64,000 nt of DNA from contig NZ_QLZR01000001.1 in the NCBI RefSeq assembly GCF_003289955.1, positions 558,001-622,000 on the forward strand, read 5' to 3'. This document shows, in pieces, positions 1-8,722 of the stretch. Below the pieces are notes generated by a model. It saw nothing but the letters and a program-made list of their open reading frames with translations, did not search any database and had not been told where the DNA came from. The stretch comes from Planococcus halotolerans. GTDB taxonomy: Bacteria > Bacillota > Bacilli > Bacillales_A > Planococcaceae. A program made the translations under genes and the position numbers. The stretch's first letter is position 1. The number at the start of each line of letters is the position of its first letter.

Positions 1-172
1 AAGCTTCAAAAGCTTTTTGAACCTGAGGTGTCGTGTAAGTCAATTCAATTGCACGGATGCCGCCTTCAATCGCTGCTTTCGATAATTCGACTGCTTCCTC
101 CGCGCTGTTTCCGCGTATGACAGCCACCACTTTTGTATTGGTAATACTCGATAAAATCTCATGCTTCAACAT
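1..172 (-). CDS. eda: KDPG aldolase, N-terminal part (gene runs off the window)
   Basis: Only the first 57 codons are present; the gene continues beyond base 1. The visible protein begins MLKHEILSSITNTKVVAVIRG and continues with the GGIRAIELTYTTP stretch typical of the first strands of the 2-keto-3-deoxy-6-phosphogluconate aldolase barrel, including the conserved Glu of the IELT motif. The catalytic lysine lies outside the window. A GGAGG ribosome binding site precedes the ATG, and the start is 15 bp after the stop of the upstream KDG kinase gene, so the two form one operon: kinase first, then aldolase. This is a second copy, distinct from the aldolase at 26380-27024. Family assignment is firm; whether KDPG or KDPGal is preferred cannot be read from the sequence. 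Confidence 0.88.
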   Translation of the reverse strand, partial: MLKHEILSSITNTKVVAVIRGNSAEEAVELSKAAIEGGIRAIELTYTTPQVQKAFEA

Positions 173-187
173 AATATTCCTCCTTCA

Positions 188-1144
188 TCAGCGTTCAATA
201 ATTTTTTCTTTTCTGACCATCGCTAAGACTTCCTGTAAATATGGCAGGCCTTCATTGTCTCCGGAAACAGTCGTCACCAGAGCGCCCGAACCATTTGCAA
301 ACTCCAATGCGTCTTCTGCGCTGTAACCATGCAGAACCGCATAAATGAATCCGGCGTCAAAGCCGTCTCCAGCCCCGACAGTATCAACGACCGTAACCTT
401 GAAGGCAGCTTTTGAATGCCAAGTTCCTTTTTGATAAAGCCTCGATCCATTGCCGCCGTCTTTTATGACCAGCTGCTCAATATTAAAGCGTTCAGCAAAC
501 GTTTCCAACGCTTGGTCTGAAGCATCTCCATTAATCATTTCAATTTCATCCAGTCCTGTCAGTAAAATGTCCACGGACGGTAAAATTTCTGTATAAGCGG
601 CTTTCGCCTGCTCCAATGTCCATAACTTCAAACGGATATTCGGGTCAAATGAAACCATGATCTCTTTTTCAGACGCAATTTCCAGAACTTTCTTGGCGAT
701 TTCAAGGTTTTTCGGATCGATAGCCAAAAAAACGCCAGTCAAGTGAATCAGGTTGATCCCTTCAAACATCTTTTCTGTAATATCCTTGGGTTCGAGCGTT
801 AAGATCGGCGACTGATAGCGGTAATAAAACGTTTTACCAGACCCGTCCTGACGGATTTCCTTGAAGTTCAAAGAAGTCGGGTAGTTATCGATAAATTCGA
901 CATCTGTCATATCAACGCCTTCACCACGTGCAAAATTGTAAATGACCCGGCCGAATTCATCGCCGCCGAGCCGGCTCACCCATTTCGTATCCATCCCCAA
1001 ACGTGCGCAGCCGATTGCAAAGTTCAATTCTGCGCCGCCAACTTTCCTCGTGAATGATGGCACATAGCGCAACGGCCCTGTTTCGGAAGGATTGAAGGTG
1101 ATCAATGCGTCACCCAATGTGAATATCTTTATATTTTCAGTCAT
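188..1144 (-). CDS. kdgK: 2-keto-3-deoxygluconate kinase, PfkB family (copy 1)
   Basis: This 318-residue PfkB/ribokinase-family sugar kinase is expected to phosphorylate 2-keto-3-deoxygluconate (or the galacto epimer) with ATP in the cytoplasm. The N-terminal GGAELNFAIGCARLG segment and the C-terminal DTVGAGDGFDAGF signature (residues 254-266, with D260 as catalytic base) are intact. It is followed 15 bp later by a KDPG aldolase gene, which fits kinase and aldolase acting in sequence. It resembles the second kinase at 27043-28011 but is clearly diverged, so this is not a recent duplication. A sigma-A-like promoter and a LacI-type palindrome lie directly upstream, so the operon is probably substrate-induced. 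Other PfkB substrates such as 5-keto-2-deoxygluconate are possible; the aldolase neighbour favours KDG. Confidence 0.85.
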   Translation of the reverse strand: MTENIKIFTLGDALITFNPSETGPLRYVPSFTRKVGGAELNFAIGCARLGMDTKWVSRLGGDEFGRVIYNFARGEGVDMTDVEFIDNYPTSLNFKEIRQDGSGKTFYYRYQSPILTLEPKDITEKMFEGINLIHLTGVFLAIDPKNLEIAKKVLEIASEKEIMVSFDPNIRLKLWTLEQAKAAYTEILPSVDILLTGLDEIEMINGDASDQALETFAERFNIEQLVIKDGGNGSRLYQKGTWHSKAAFKVTVVDTVGAGDGFDAGFIYAVLHGYSAEDALEFANGSGALVTTVSGDNEGLPYLQEVLAMVRKEKIIER

Positions 1145-1178
1145 AATGATTCCCTTTCCTAATCGATAATTTGTTTGG

Positions 1179-1190
1179 TAAACCGATTTA
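1179..1190. promoter_or_regulatory. LacI-family-like operator overlapping the transcription start
   Basis: TAAACCGATTTA is a 12-bp near-palindrome with the central CG pair typical of LacI/GalR-family operators. It lies 4 bp downstream of the -10 box, where a bound repressor would block transcription. It does not match the CcpA cre consensus well. The cognate regulator is not in this window. Confidence 0.5.
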
Positions 1191-1194
1191 GTAA

Positions 1195-1223
1195 AGTATA
1201 GTCCAAGCTCTTTTCAAAATCAA
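1195..1223 (-). promoter_or_regulatory. sigma-A-type promoter of kdgK-eda operon
   Basis: Read on the minus strand, TTGATT and TATACT are separated by exactly 17 bp, followed about 50 bp later by the kdgK start. The -10 box is at 1195-1200 and the -35 box at 1218-1223. Confidence 0.7.
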
Positions 1224-1266
1224 CTCGACTATCCATATGATTCTGAAAATAGCAGAAAGATTTTTT

Positions 1267-2313
1267 CTATAAAGCGGTGTTACGGAGTTTAATCGCTTTT
1301 CCGGATTCTGCGCTTTCGTAAATTGCCAATATCACTTCCAATGCCCGAATCGCTTCCCTGCCGCTGACAAGGGGCTCCGTGTTGTTCTGAAAAGCTTGGA
1401 CGATATCAGCATACTGTCTGCTGAATGAAGGACCGTAATCTGCGGTCTGGGTATTCCCCTTAGCATTTGCCGCTGAGGTTCCTCCAGCGATTGTAACGGT
1501 CTCCTGGTTTTTAATGTGCCATCCCGCAATTTCATCCGACCTGATGCGGACACTTCCAGCACCGCCGAATATATCCAGCTCCGTGTTAAAGCCCGGAAAT
1601 GCAGCCGTGTTCCCTTCAATTATTCCAAGAGCACCTGATGCGAATTTCATGTTCGCCACGGCAATATCCTCCACATCTATCCGTTCGTGTCCGCGGGTCG
1701 CACGATAGCCATGCACTTCTTCGACCGGCCCCATAATATACAAAAGGAGGTCAATATAATGGATAGATTGGTTCATCAATGCGCCGCCGCCATCAAGTTC
1801 CCGGGTTCCGCGCCATTCGCCGCTGTCATAATAATCCTGTGGCCGGTACCAGGTGGTGCGGGAGGAACCGAAATTCAGCTGCCCCAGTTCACCGGCGTCC
1901 ACCGCTTCCTTTAATCTAATGATTGCTTCATCAAATCGATGCTGGAATATACAGCTCAACTTCACTCCTGACTTCTCGCACACTTCCACCAACGCTTTTG
2001 CTTTTTCCAGGTTAATATCAATGGGTTTTTCGACCACCACATGCTTGCCCGCTTCAGCTGCTTTCATGCCGAATTCAGCATGCGTTCCGCTTGGCGTCAA
2101 AATAACCACCGCATCAATTCCATCACTTTGCAGCAATGCTTCGTAATCGTCAAATGCCTGAACGCCATATTCATGCGCCCATTTTTCCGCTTTATCGATC
2201 TTTCTTGAATAAACAGCGGCCAGCTTTGCTCCCGGAGTTTTCAATATTGCATTAATATGCTGAGTGGCTATGGTTCCGCAGCCAACGATTGCAAATTTAA
2301 TTTCTTTACGCAT
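1267..2313 (-). CDS. Gfo/Idh/MocA-family NAD(P)-dependent oxidoreductase
   Basis: A 348-residue dehydrogenase with the N-terminal Rossmann motif FAIVGCGTIA (residues 7-16), the EKPID motif around residue 95 that carries the family's conserved lysine, and the C-terminal alpha/beta substrate domain with its GGALMNQSIHYIDLL helix. Members oxidise or reduce sugars, inositols or their phosphates. The neighbouring KDG kinase/aldolase operon suggests a sugar or sugar-acid substrate, but the gene has its own ribosome binding site (AAAGGA) and lies upstream of a separate promoter, so the link is inference. The exact substrate cannot be assigned. Confidence 0.85.
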   Translation of the reverse strand: MRKEIKFAIVGCGTIATQHINAILKTPGAKLAAVYSRKIDKAEKWAHEYGVQAFDDYEALLQSDGIDAVVILTPSGTHAEFGMKAAEAGKHVVVEKPIDINLEKAKALVEVCEKSGVKLSCIFQHRFDEAIIRLKEAVDAGELGQLNFGSSRTTWYRPQDYYDSGEWRGTRELDGGGALMNQSIHYIDLLLYIMGPVEEVHGYRATRGHERIDVEDIAVANMKFASGALGIIEGNTAAFPGFNTELDIFGGAGSVRIRSDEIAGWHIKNQETVTIAGGTSAANAKGNTQTADYGPSFSRQYADIVQAFQNNTEPLVSGREAIRALEVILAIYESAESGKAIKLRNTAL

Positions 2314-2394
2314 TAAAATCAGTCCTTTGTATTTTCATTTTTTGTTTTAACTGTAAATGCATAAGAGGAGTTTTTTCTTTACATAATTCCTCAC

Positions 2395-2440
2395 AAATAA
2401 CCGGACCACCAAAAAACATCTCTCGGCAATCCGGTTATTT
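2395..2440. terminator. stem-loop terminator downstream of the esterase gene
   Basis: An 11-bp perfect stem AAATAACCGGA/TCCGGTTATTT encloses a 24-nt loop and lies between the esterase stop and the next gene. Its minus-strand loop text CCGAGAGATGTTTTTTGG closely resembles the loop of the opuA terminator at 4245-4286, so the two look like copies of one element. The U-tract is stronger on the plus strand than on the minus strand. Confidence 0.6.
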
Positions 2441-2553
2441 TTCATATTATTATTATTCATCGCCCAGTACCTTGTCCGATTTGATCATCGTCTCTTTAAT
2501 TATCGGAATAGGCTGCCTGAACAGTGTTTTAATATGGCTGGATCAGGATAAGT

Positions 2554-3912
2554 TCAATCTTTATTTCCTTTTTGTTTTTTCTCTTTCTTATCTTTCTTAC
2601 CTTTCTTATCTTTCTTATCTTTCTTATCTTTCTTATCTTTCCACAGATGATTCTCTACAAATTTTGCATAGAGCAATTGCCACGACTGCCAGTCATGAGC
2701 TGCAGGAAGTTCAACATATGCATGTTCGATTCCTTCGTCATTCAGAGCCTCGTGTAGATTTTGCACTGGATCAATCAAGAAGTCCCAAGTGCCGACACCC
2801 ACCATTACAGAAGGGTGCTTTAAGTGCTTGTAGGTTTCGATATCACTCAATTCATCTCCTGTTACTGCATAACTCCAAATACCAAAATAAGCAAATTCCT
2901 TTGCATGGTTAAAATACATCCGATTGGTGGTCATTCCACCCATCGACAAACCGGCGTAAGCACGGTCTTTAGCTTTATGCGACACGTTAAAGTTAGCTTC
3001 AACATATGGCATGATGTATTCAAACTGGTCTTCTTCGATTAGACTGTAATCCCAGTTGAAATCCTGATTATTCATGGTTACTACTACAAATGGCTCTGTC
3101 TTTCCATCAGCCACTAAGTTGTCTGTTATATTCGCCACTGCACCTTCATTCATCCAGCGCAGTTCATTGCCGTAAAGATCGCCAGACATGCCGTGGGACA
3201 TATACAGCACTTTGTATGGTTTTTTGCGGTCCGGATCATATCCATGAGGCAGGTAAACCGCGAGTCCGCGCGTATCACCAGCAGCACCTGTATAAGCTAC
3301 AGTTTCCACCGTACCTGTTTTTCCATCTGTGCGCGGAAGTTCTACTGAGCGATCCAGCCACTCTCCGGTGCCCATTTTGTCAGCACTGTACGGGATATAG
3401 ACCATGCTGGACAAGCTGGAAATTCCGGTTGCCGTATTCGTTAAAGTCGGATTATTCGGGTCATCCAGTCTCGCAGTTGTACTGCCATCCGGATTGGTTA
3501 TACGGAAATTGTATGGATAAGCTCCGCTTGAGAGTGGCACTTTGCCTGCCCATAAATTATCTCCGATATTTTCCAGGGTTTGATAATACGTTGTTGCCGC
3601 GTTACCGCCAGCAGGAACCATCCCAGTGCGATAATCTTCTGGTATGTAAGGGCTTTCAAATCCTTCCTCAACATCAAAATGGAGGAAGGTGTCGCTATAA
3701 AGCTCTACCTTTGCGGCTGTCTCCGTTTCATCTTCGTAAACGAATGTTGCATAATAGCCCGTTGGAGAAGCTGAATCTTTTTCCACCGTTACGCCAGGCT
3801 CGTAATTTGCGTAATCGGATGCAGAAGATGTTTCAGCTGAAGCAAATGAGGTGCTTCCAAACATTGAGAATACTAAAGACAAAGCGATTCCTAAACTGAC
3901 TGTTTTCTTCAT
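2554..3912 (-). CDS. secreted esterase (PF00756-type) with lysine-rich repeat tail
   Basis: A 452-residue exported protein. A Sec signal peptide (residues 1-26, ending SFASA) is followed by an immunoglobulin-like E-set region (about 40-165) and an alpha/beta-hydrolase domain of the enterochelin/feruloyl esterase (esterase D-like) family. The nucleophile is S323 in GLSMGG, with probable D377 (GTWDFLID) and H406 (PAAHDW) completing the triad. From about residue 425 the protein ends in a KDKKDKKDKK tract encoded by 9-bp tandem repeats (2584-2640), which could bind anionic wall polymers or polysaccharides. It is monocistronic, with its own promoter and terminator. The natural ester (a feruloyl or acetyl group on plant polysaccharide is plausible) is not determinable. 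Confidence 0.8.
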   Translation of the reverse strand: MKKTVSLGIALSLVFSMFGSTSFASAETSSASDYANYEPGVTVEKDSASPTGYYATFVYEDETETAAKVELYSDTFLHFDVEEGFESPYIPEDYRTGMVPAGGNAATTYYQTLENIGDNLWAGKVPLSSGAYPYNFRITNPDGSTTARLDDPNNPTLTNTATGISSLSSMVYIPYSADKMGTGEWLDRSVELPRTDGKTGTVETVAYTGAAGDTRGLAVYLPHGYDPDRKKPYKVLYMSHGMSGDLYGNELRWMNEGAVANITDNLVADGKTEPFVVVTMNNQDFNWDYSLIEEDQFEYIMPYVEANFNVSHKAKDRAYAGLSMGGMTTNRMYFNHAKEFAYFGIWSYAVTGDELSDIETYKHLKHPSVMVGVGTWDFLIDPVQNLHEALNDEGIEHAYVELPAAHDWQSWQLLYAKFVENHLWKDKKDKKDKKDKKGKKDKKEKKQKGNKD

Positions 3913-3956
3913 AGCCTTACTCCCTTCTATCTCATAAATTTAGTAAATCCATCAAG

Positions 3957-3973
3957 TTAACACCAGGTGTAAA
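3957..3973. promoter_or_regulatory. candidate operator palindrome at the esterase transcription start
   Basis: TTAACACCAGGTGTAAA is a 17-bp odd palindrome (arms TTnACACC/GGTGTnAA) overlapping the predicted transcription start, a classic repressor position. The regulator is unknown. Confidence 0.45.
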
Positions 3974-3977
3974 TAGG

Positions 3978-4006
3978 ATGTTATAGAAGTTAGAATATTT
4001 AGTCAA
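3978..4006 (-). promoter_or_regulatory. promoter of the esterase gene
   Basis: On the minus strand TTGACT (4001-4006) and TAACAT (3978-3983) are spaced by 17 bp. A palindrome lies 4 bp downstream of the -10 box and another immediately upstream of the -35 box. Confidence 0.5.
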
Positions 4007-4012
4007 TCAAAA

Positions 4013-4024
4013 AACAACGTTGTT
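4013..4024. promoter_or_regulatory. 12-bp perfect palindrome upstream of the esterase promoter
   Basis: AACAACGTTGTT is perfectly self-complementary and lies 6 bp upstream of the -35 box. It could be a regulator site, but palindromes of this length also occur by chance in AT-rich DNA. The remainder of this intergenic stretch (4025-4244) is AT-rich and shows nothing further. Confidence 0.3.
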
Positions 4025-4244
4025 ATTTTCAAGGATTTTGTATCTTATAGTCATTTTAGCACGAGTCTTTTGTTCGTCGACTCACACTTCTTCCTTTAAA
4101 TACTTTTATCATCGATAAATAATTATAAAATAATCAAAATATCACTTCTTCACTTCAGGTAATAATCAGGATGATATTCCTAGGCAAATAACTTGGCTAT
4201 TCTAAATCAAATTGCAAATTCTGAAGACTCATTTCGAATACAAA

Positions 4245-4286
4245 AAAACCGAACCCCCAAGAAAAATCTCTCGGGAGTCCGGTTAT
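4245..4286 (-). terminator. rho-independent terminator of the opuA operon
   Basis: On the minus strand AACCGGACTCCC pairs with GGGGGTTCGGTT (with G-U pairs), followed by seven T residues. It lies about 10 bp after the opuAC stop. Confidence 0.8.
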
Positions 4287-4296
4287 TTTTATTCCT

Positions 4297-5223
4297 TTAT
4301 TCTTTTGGCGATAGGTCTTCAATTGAATCGATGTCCATGTAAGAAGGGACAACAAATCCGATTTTAGCACCTTCAAGGTTTGCACCAAGATCTACTACGT
4401 CTTCGCCATACTCTTCAAATTGTGTTGCGTGAGTTCCTGGCAACCATGCAGCTACCATTCCGTCAGCTTCGCCGCCGGCTACCGCTGACCACATTACAGC
4501 GTTATCAAGCGGAGTCAATTTAACGTCAAAACCTTGAGCTTCAAGGACTTGGCCGACTACGTTTGTAGATGCGACTTCTGTATCCCACTCTACGTATGCA
4601 AGTTCGATTTCAGTGCCGTCAACTGTTTCAGTGCCTTCAGTCCACTCAGCCACTTTGTCGCTGTTTTCTTCAATCCATGCTGATGCTGCATCTTCTACAG
4701 CTGTTCCGTTGGAAACTTCAAGCATGATGCTTTCGATGTCCGCTGGTTCCCAGTTGAACTGGTCAAGGATTGTGTAAGCTTCAGGATTTTCTTCTTCCAA
4801 TCCTTGGCGTACCATTGTGTTGATCGTTTCAGCATCACCGAAGACGCCGTTTGGATCTTCAAGGTATTTAAGATCGTATTTCTGGAATTTCCAGTGCGGG
4901 CTCCAGCCTGTTACGATGATTGGTTCTTCGTTGTCGATGGCTTCACCAAGTGCTGTCGCCATTGCGCCACTTGAAGAAGTTACAACTTGCCATCCTTCAA
5001 GGCTGTCGTAGTCTTCAGTCGCTTGTTCAGATGCTGCAACTACGCCTGCACCAGGCTCGATGCCTGTGATTTTATAGCTCATCTCTTCGCCGTAGTTCAC
5101 CTCGCCAGAATCACCGGCTGTTCCTTCGTCCGTGTTCGCCTCTTCATCACCACAAGCTGCAAGCAGCATCATTGGCGTTACAGCAAATGCTAAACCTAAA
5201 TGTTTCCATTGTGCTTTTTTCAT
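4297..5223 (-). CDS. opuAC: glycine betaine ABC transporter, substrate-binding lipoprotein OpuAC
   Basis: A 308-residue lipoprotein: the lipobox LLAAC places the modified cysteine at C24, followed by an acidic linker. The two lobes appear in the OpuAC order: first the segment with TGWSPHW, then LAYVEWDTEVASTNV and AAWLPGTH. These carry the tryptophans that form the aromatic cage around trimethylammonium compounds in Bacillus OpuAC. It captures glycine betaine (possibly proline betaine) outside the membrane and delivers it to OpuAB. It is the last gene of opuAA-opuAB-opuAC, 95 bp after opuAB and directly before a terminator. Function is well supported by order and motifs. Confidence 0.95.
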   Translation of the reverse strand: MKKAQWKHLGLAFAVTPMMLLAACGDEEANTDEGTAGDSGEVNYGEEMSYKITGIEPGAGVVAASEQATEDYDSLEGWQVVTSSSGAMATALGEAIDNEEPIIVTGWSPHWKFQKYDLKYLEDPNGVFGDAETINTMVRQGLEEENPEAYTILDQFNWEPADIESIMLEVSNGTAVEDAASAWIEENSDKVAEWTEGTETVDGTEIELAYVEWDTEVASTNVVGQVLEAQGFDVKLTPLDNAVMWSAVAGGEADGMVAAWLPGTHATQFEEYGEDVVDLGANLEGAKIGFVVPSYMDIDSIEDLSPKE

Positions 5224-5318
5224 AAAATGATCAATCTCCTTTTTCTTTAAAATTGTATGGCACTTTCCTTTTTAGAAAAGATTCCAGGTGGATCAGTCGT
5301 ACTAATCAATCAAGTATT

Positions 5319-6179
5319 CTAGATGCTTGTTCCTTTTTTCAACGAGAAGCTTTGAGTAAAGCGGTCGATGATGATTGCCAGGATGACAATCCCAAGACCG
5401 GCAACAAAGCCGGTGCCGACGTCTGCACGCTGCAGAGCCGAGAGTACTTCGCGGCCAAGTCCAGGTGCACCGATCATTGATGCGATGACGACCATGGATA
5501 AGGCAAGCATAACTGTCTGGTTGATGCCGGCCATGATGGTGGTCTTGGCCATCGGCAATTCAACTTTGAACAGTTTCTGTGCGCCTGTGCTGCCGAATGC
5601 TTCGGCTGCTTCCACTAATTCTTCCGATACCTGACGGATGCCGAGGTTCGTAAACCTGACAGTCGGCGGTGTCGCGAAGATTAAGGAAGCGAAAATTCCG
5701 GGTACCATCCCGATGCTGAAGAAAGCAACCGCAGGAATCAGGTAGACGAATGCGGGCATTGTCTGCATGAAATCGAGTACCGGTGTAATGATGCTTTCAG
5801 CTGTTTTGCTTTTCGACATCAGTATGCCAATCGGCACACCGATGATGACTGAGAGCAGACTGGCAACGAGCACCAGCGAGAAGGACAGCATTAGCTCTTC
5901 CCAAAGCCCCTGGTTCCAAACAAGCAGCAAGCCGACAATCGAGAATGCGGCCAGCCCGAAGCGTTTCCCGCTAAGGAAGAAAGCCAAGACAGCAACGATT
6001 AAAATAACGATTACCGGAGGCACTGCCGCCAGCATATCAGCGAAATCTTCCAGTCCGTCCCCGAATTGATTCTTGATCGGATCGAACAGGAACGCAAAGC
6101 TGTCGGAAATCCAGTCTGTAAAATCAGACACCCATGAACCCAACGGTAATTTTTCGATGTTTTCCATAAAGTTAAGCAT
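5319..6179 (-). CDS. opuAB: glycine betaine ABC transporter permease OpuAB
   Basis: A 286-residue polytopic membrane protein with the binding-protein-dependent permease fold. The cytoplasmic coupling loop [20 protein letters not shown] (around residue 190) contacts the ATPase. Its length matches Bacillus OpuAB. The start codon lies inside the end of opuAA (8-bp overlap, ATG before the opuAA stop), so translation is coupled. With OpuAA and OpuAC it imports compatible solutes under osmotic stress. Confidence 0.94.
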   Translation of the reverse strand: MLNFMENIEKLPLGSWVSDFTDWISDSFAFLFDPIKNQFGDGLEDFADMLAAVPPVIVILIVAVLAFFLSGKRFGLAAFSIVGLLLVWNQGLWEELMLSFSLVLVASLLSVIIGVPIGILMSKSKTAESIITPVLDFMQTMPAFVYLIPAVAFFSIGMVPGIFASLIFATPPTVRFTNLGIRQVSEELVEAAEAFGSTGAQKLFKVELPMAKTTIMAGINQTVMLALSMVVIASMIGAPGLGREVLSALQRADVGTGFVAGLGIVILAIIIDRFTQSFSLKKGTSI

Positions 6180-7371
6180 GTGTTAAATTCACCTCACCCT
6201 GTCCTGCAAGCGCTGAGATGACCGCACCGCGTACAATAATTCCAAGTAATTTACCATCTTCCACTACCGGAATCGGAACCGGCGAATTGTGGCTGATTTC
6301 AAAGATTGCATTCATCAATGTATCTTTCGTGACGGTCGGAGCATCCGTTTTCATAATGGCCAGCAGGCTGGTCACATCGCTGCGCAGTGCAATCGATGCA
6401 TCATCCGCTGTTACATAGCCTTTCAGATTCCGTTTGCTGTCTGTTACGTAAATGCTGGAGATGCCTTCTTTCTGCATCCGTTCCAGCGCGACCCGCGGAC
6501 CGTGTTTTTCGATATTGACCGTTTCCGGACGTTTCATGATGTTGTAAGCCGTCAGGACTTTCGAACGGTCAACGTCTTCAACAAATTTCTCGACATAATC
6601 GTTTGCCGGATTCATCAGGATTTCTTCCGGTGAACCAACCTGTACGATTGAGCCGTCTTTCATCAAAGCGATTTTATCGCCGATGCGAAGAGCTTCGTCC
6701 AAATCGTGCGTGATGAAAATAATGGTTTTCTTCATTGTTTCCTGAAGATCCAATAGCTCATCCTGCATTTCTTTGCGGATCAGCGGATCAAGCGCTGAAA
6801 ATGCTTCGTCCATTAGAAGCACTTCCGGGTCGTTGGCAAGCGCTCTTGCCAAACCGACACGCTGCTGCATCCCGCCGGAAAGCTGGGATGGATACTGGTC
6901 AATGTAATTGCCCAGTCCGACCATTTCAAGGGACGTGCGGGCTTTTTTGCTCCGCTCTTCTTTCGCTATCCCTTGTACTTCAAGACCGTATTCTGCATTT
7001 TCCAAGATCGAGCGGAACGGGAAAAGTGCGAACTTTTGGAATACCATACTCATTTTCGTACGGCGCACCCGCAGAAGATCTTTTTTGTTCATGATCGCCA
7101 AATCTTCGTTGTCTACATAGACATGGCCTTCCGTCGGGTCGATCAATCGGTTGAGCAATCGCACCAAGGTCGATTTGCCGCTTCCCGATAATCCCATAAT
7201 GACGAAAATCTCGCCCGCTTCCACTTCAAAAGAGGCCCGGTTTACGCCGACAGTACTGCCCGTCTGTTTAAGGATTTCTTCTTTCGTCTTGCCCGCTTCC
7301 AATAACTTCAAAGCCTGTTTCGTATTTTTGCCGAATACTTTCGACAAGCCTTCTACTTTAATGACTGGCAT
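6172..7371 (-). CDS. opuAA: glycine betaine ABC transporter ATPase OpuAA with CBS pair
   Basis: A 399-residue ATPase that powers betaine import. It has Walker [10 protein letters not shown] (60-68), Q-loop Q112, the signature LSGGMQQ (164-170), Walker B LLMDE (E189) and switch histidine H222. The C-terminal third (about 280-395) contains two CBS domains, which in OpuA-type systems sense ionic strength or cyclic-di-AMP and gate transport. The start follows GAGGGGTG. It is the first gene of the operon, and a promoter with a long leader lies upstream. Family and complex assignment are secure; osmotic control is known for the family, not shown here. Confidence 0.95.
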   Translation of the reverse strand: MPVIKVEGLSKVFGKNTKQALKLLEAGKTKEEILKQTGSTVGVNRASFEVEAGEIFVIMGLSGSGKSTLVRLLNRLIDPTEGHVYVDNEDLAIMNKKDLLRVRRTKMSMVFQKFALFPFRSILENAEYGLEVQGIAKEERSKKARTSLEMVGLGNYIDQYPSQLSGGMQQRVGLARALANDPEVLLMDEAFSALDPLIRKEMQDELLDLQETMKKTIIFITHDLDEALRIGDKIALMKDGSIVQVGSPEEILMNPANDYVEKFVEDVDRSKVLTAYNIMKRPETVNIEKHGPRVALERMQKEGISSIYVTDSKRNLKGYVTADDASIALRSDVTSLLAIMKTDAPTVTKDTLMNAIFEISHNSPVPIPVVEDGKLLGIIVRGAVISALAGQGEVNLTHA

Positions 7372-7562
7372 ATATTCTCACACCCCTCTTACCATTTTTT
7401 TGCTTCTCATGGCTTTAAGAGTTTTTCAAATCTCTTACATCTTTATCTATTTTGAGGCAGTTTTTGCTGCATAGAAAATCTGCTTTTTTCTGTCAGCCAT
7501 CAAACAAAAACCCATATAAATAAACTCTTTTCGTGCCAATGAACCTAAGCCGCATGTTCACA

Positions 7563-7591
7563 ACTATACGCTTAATTACCTACAATTTCAA
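7563..7591 (-). promoter_or_regulatory. sigma-A-type promoter of the opuA operon
   Basis: On the minus strand TTGAAA (7586-7591) and TATAGT (7563-7568) are separated by 17 bp, giving a leader of roughly 185 nt before opuAA. The leader (7372-7556) has no obvious strong hairpin. Confidence 0.65.
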
Positions 7592-7627
7592 ACCGACTGT
7601 CTAAATTTACGCCTCTCGAAAGGCTTA

Positions 7628-7647
7628 TTTCCGACAAATTCCGACAA
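7628..7647. promoter_or_regulatory. 10-bp direct repeat upstream of the opuA promoter
   Basis: ATTTCCGACA is followed directly by AATTCCGACA, so TTCCGACA occurs twice at exactly one helical turn, about 37-56 bp upstream of the -35 box. The position suits an activator or osmoregulatory protein. The remaining DNA from 7648 to 7850 is AT-rich and shows nothing further. Confidence 0.35.
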
Positions 7648-7850
7648 TTTAAAACGCATTTTTTTATTATTTGTTAAGTCCTCAATGCCTTTGTGACGGG
7701 GGTTGAGAAAGTTGATAGAAAAATCTGATTCTTTCGACCTAAACTTTGTTAACTTTTTTTAAAATAATTTTTTGATTTGGATTTTTCAGAGCTATTTTTC
7801 GCCTTTTTGCAATTAAAAACCTTTGAATTTTTATCGGTTTTTTTCGCATA

Positions 7851-7901
7851 AAAAAAAGCGATTTCCCACCGGAAAAAATCCGTCTGGAAATCGCTTTTTT
7901 T
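7851..7901. terminator. rho-independent terminator after the nitrilase-family gene
   Basis: A 16-bp perfect stem AAAAAAAGCGATTTCC/GGAAATCGCTTTTTTT around a 19-nt loop, with T-tracts on both strands. It lies just downstream of the gene ending at 7925. Confidence 0.85.
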
Positions 7902-7924
7902 AATTATGGATATCAGTTCAATCA

Positions 7925-8722
7925 TTAAAGTTCTTTCTTATATAAATGCGGTACCCGGCTAGTAAAGATAGGAACCTCTTCGCGGACGGTTTTCACTTTC
8001 TCCAAATCGAGTGAAATCGATAAAGTCTCTTCATATTCTTCGCCGGCTTCAAGCAGGACATCTCCCCATGGATCGATGGCCATCGATGCTCCGGCAAATT
8101 CAACTCCGTCGTATTCACCAACCCGGTTTGCGGAAACCACATACATCTGATTTTCTATCGCACGGGCTGTCTGCAATACTTTCCAATGGCGGGTTCTCGC
8201 TGCTGGCCATTCGGCTACGATGTGAAGAACCTGTGCACCGTCGAGAGCCAGACTCCGGATGATTTCCGGGAATCTAAGGTCGTAGCAGATGATCAAACCC
8301 ATTTTGATACCTTCCAATTCGAAAACCTCCGGCACCTTTTCTCCTCCGGCAAGGAAATCGTGTTCATTCAGCATCGGCACTAAATGGATTTTATCGTATT
8401 CATAGACCAATTCGCCGCTCCGCGAATAAACAAACGATGAATTATAAAATTTGCCGCCCTTCTGATTGGCGACAGAACCTCCGATGATATTGACATTGAA
8501 AGTCAGCGCCAGCTCTTTCAGGAAACTTTTTGTCTTGGCACCATCCCTATCGGCGACTTTGTCCAAGGCTTTCAGTGTATAGGCAGTTGTCCACATTTCT
8601 GGCAGCACGACAATATCGGGCTTGTTCTCTTTCATTTCCGCTTCAAGCCAATGCCTGACTTTCATCCGATTCGCATCGGGTTTTCCGGCGATGATATCCA
8701 TTTGGTAAATGGAGTATTTCAT
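7925..8722 (-). CDS. nitrilase-superfamily carbon-nitrogen hydrolase (MtnU/omega-amidase-like)
   Basis: A 265-residue CN-hydrolase with the complete Glu-Lys-Cys triad: E42 (LPEMW), K111 (YDKIHL) and C146 (IICYDLRFPE). It resembles MtnU/YafV-type omega-amidases, which hydrolyse alpha-keto acid amides such as 2-oxoglutaramate arising from transamination with glutamine, for example in methionine salvage. No methionine salvage genes are adjacent; it stands alone between opuA and a divergent BCCT carrier, with its own terminator. The precise amide substrate is inferred only from family resemblance. Confidence 0.85.
   Translation of the reverse strand: MKYSIYQMDIIAGKPDANRMKVRHWLEAEMKENKPDIVVLPEMWTTAYTLKALDKVADRDGAKTKSFLKELALTFNVNIIGGSVANQKGGKFYNSSFVYSRSGELVYEYDKIHLVPMLNEHDFLAGGEKVPEVFELEGIKMGLIICYDLRFPEIIRSLALDGAQVLHIVAEWPAARTRHWKVLQTARAIENQMYVVSANRVGEYDGVEFAGASMAIDPWGDVLLEAGEEYEETLSISLDLEKVKTVREEVPIFTSRVPHLYKKEL

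Noticed and set aside
1171..1192. CcpA cre site upstream of kdgK
   Set aside because: The palindrome TAAACCGATTTA lacks the TGnAA half of cre; it fits another LacI-family operator better.
3090..3899. 269-residue open frame on the plus strand
   Set aside because: Antisense to the secreted esterase, which has signal peptide, active site and promoter. The antisense frame has no supporting signal.
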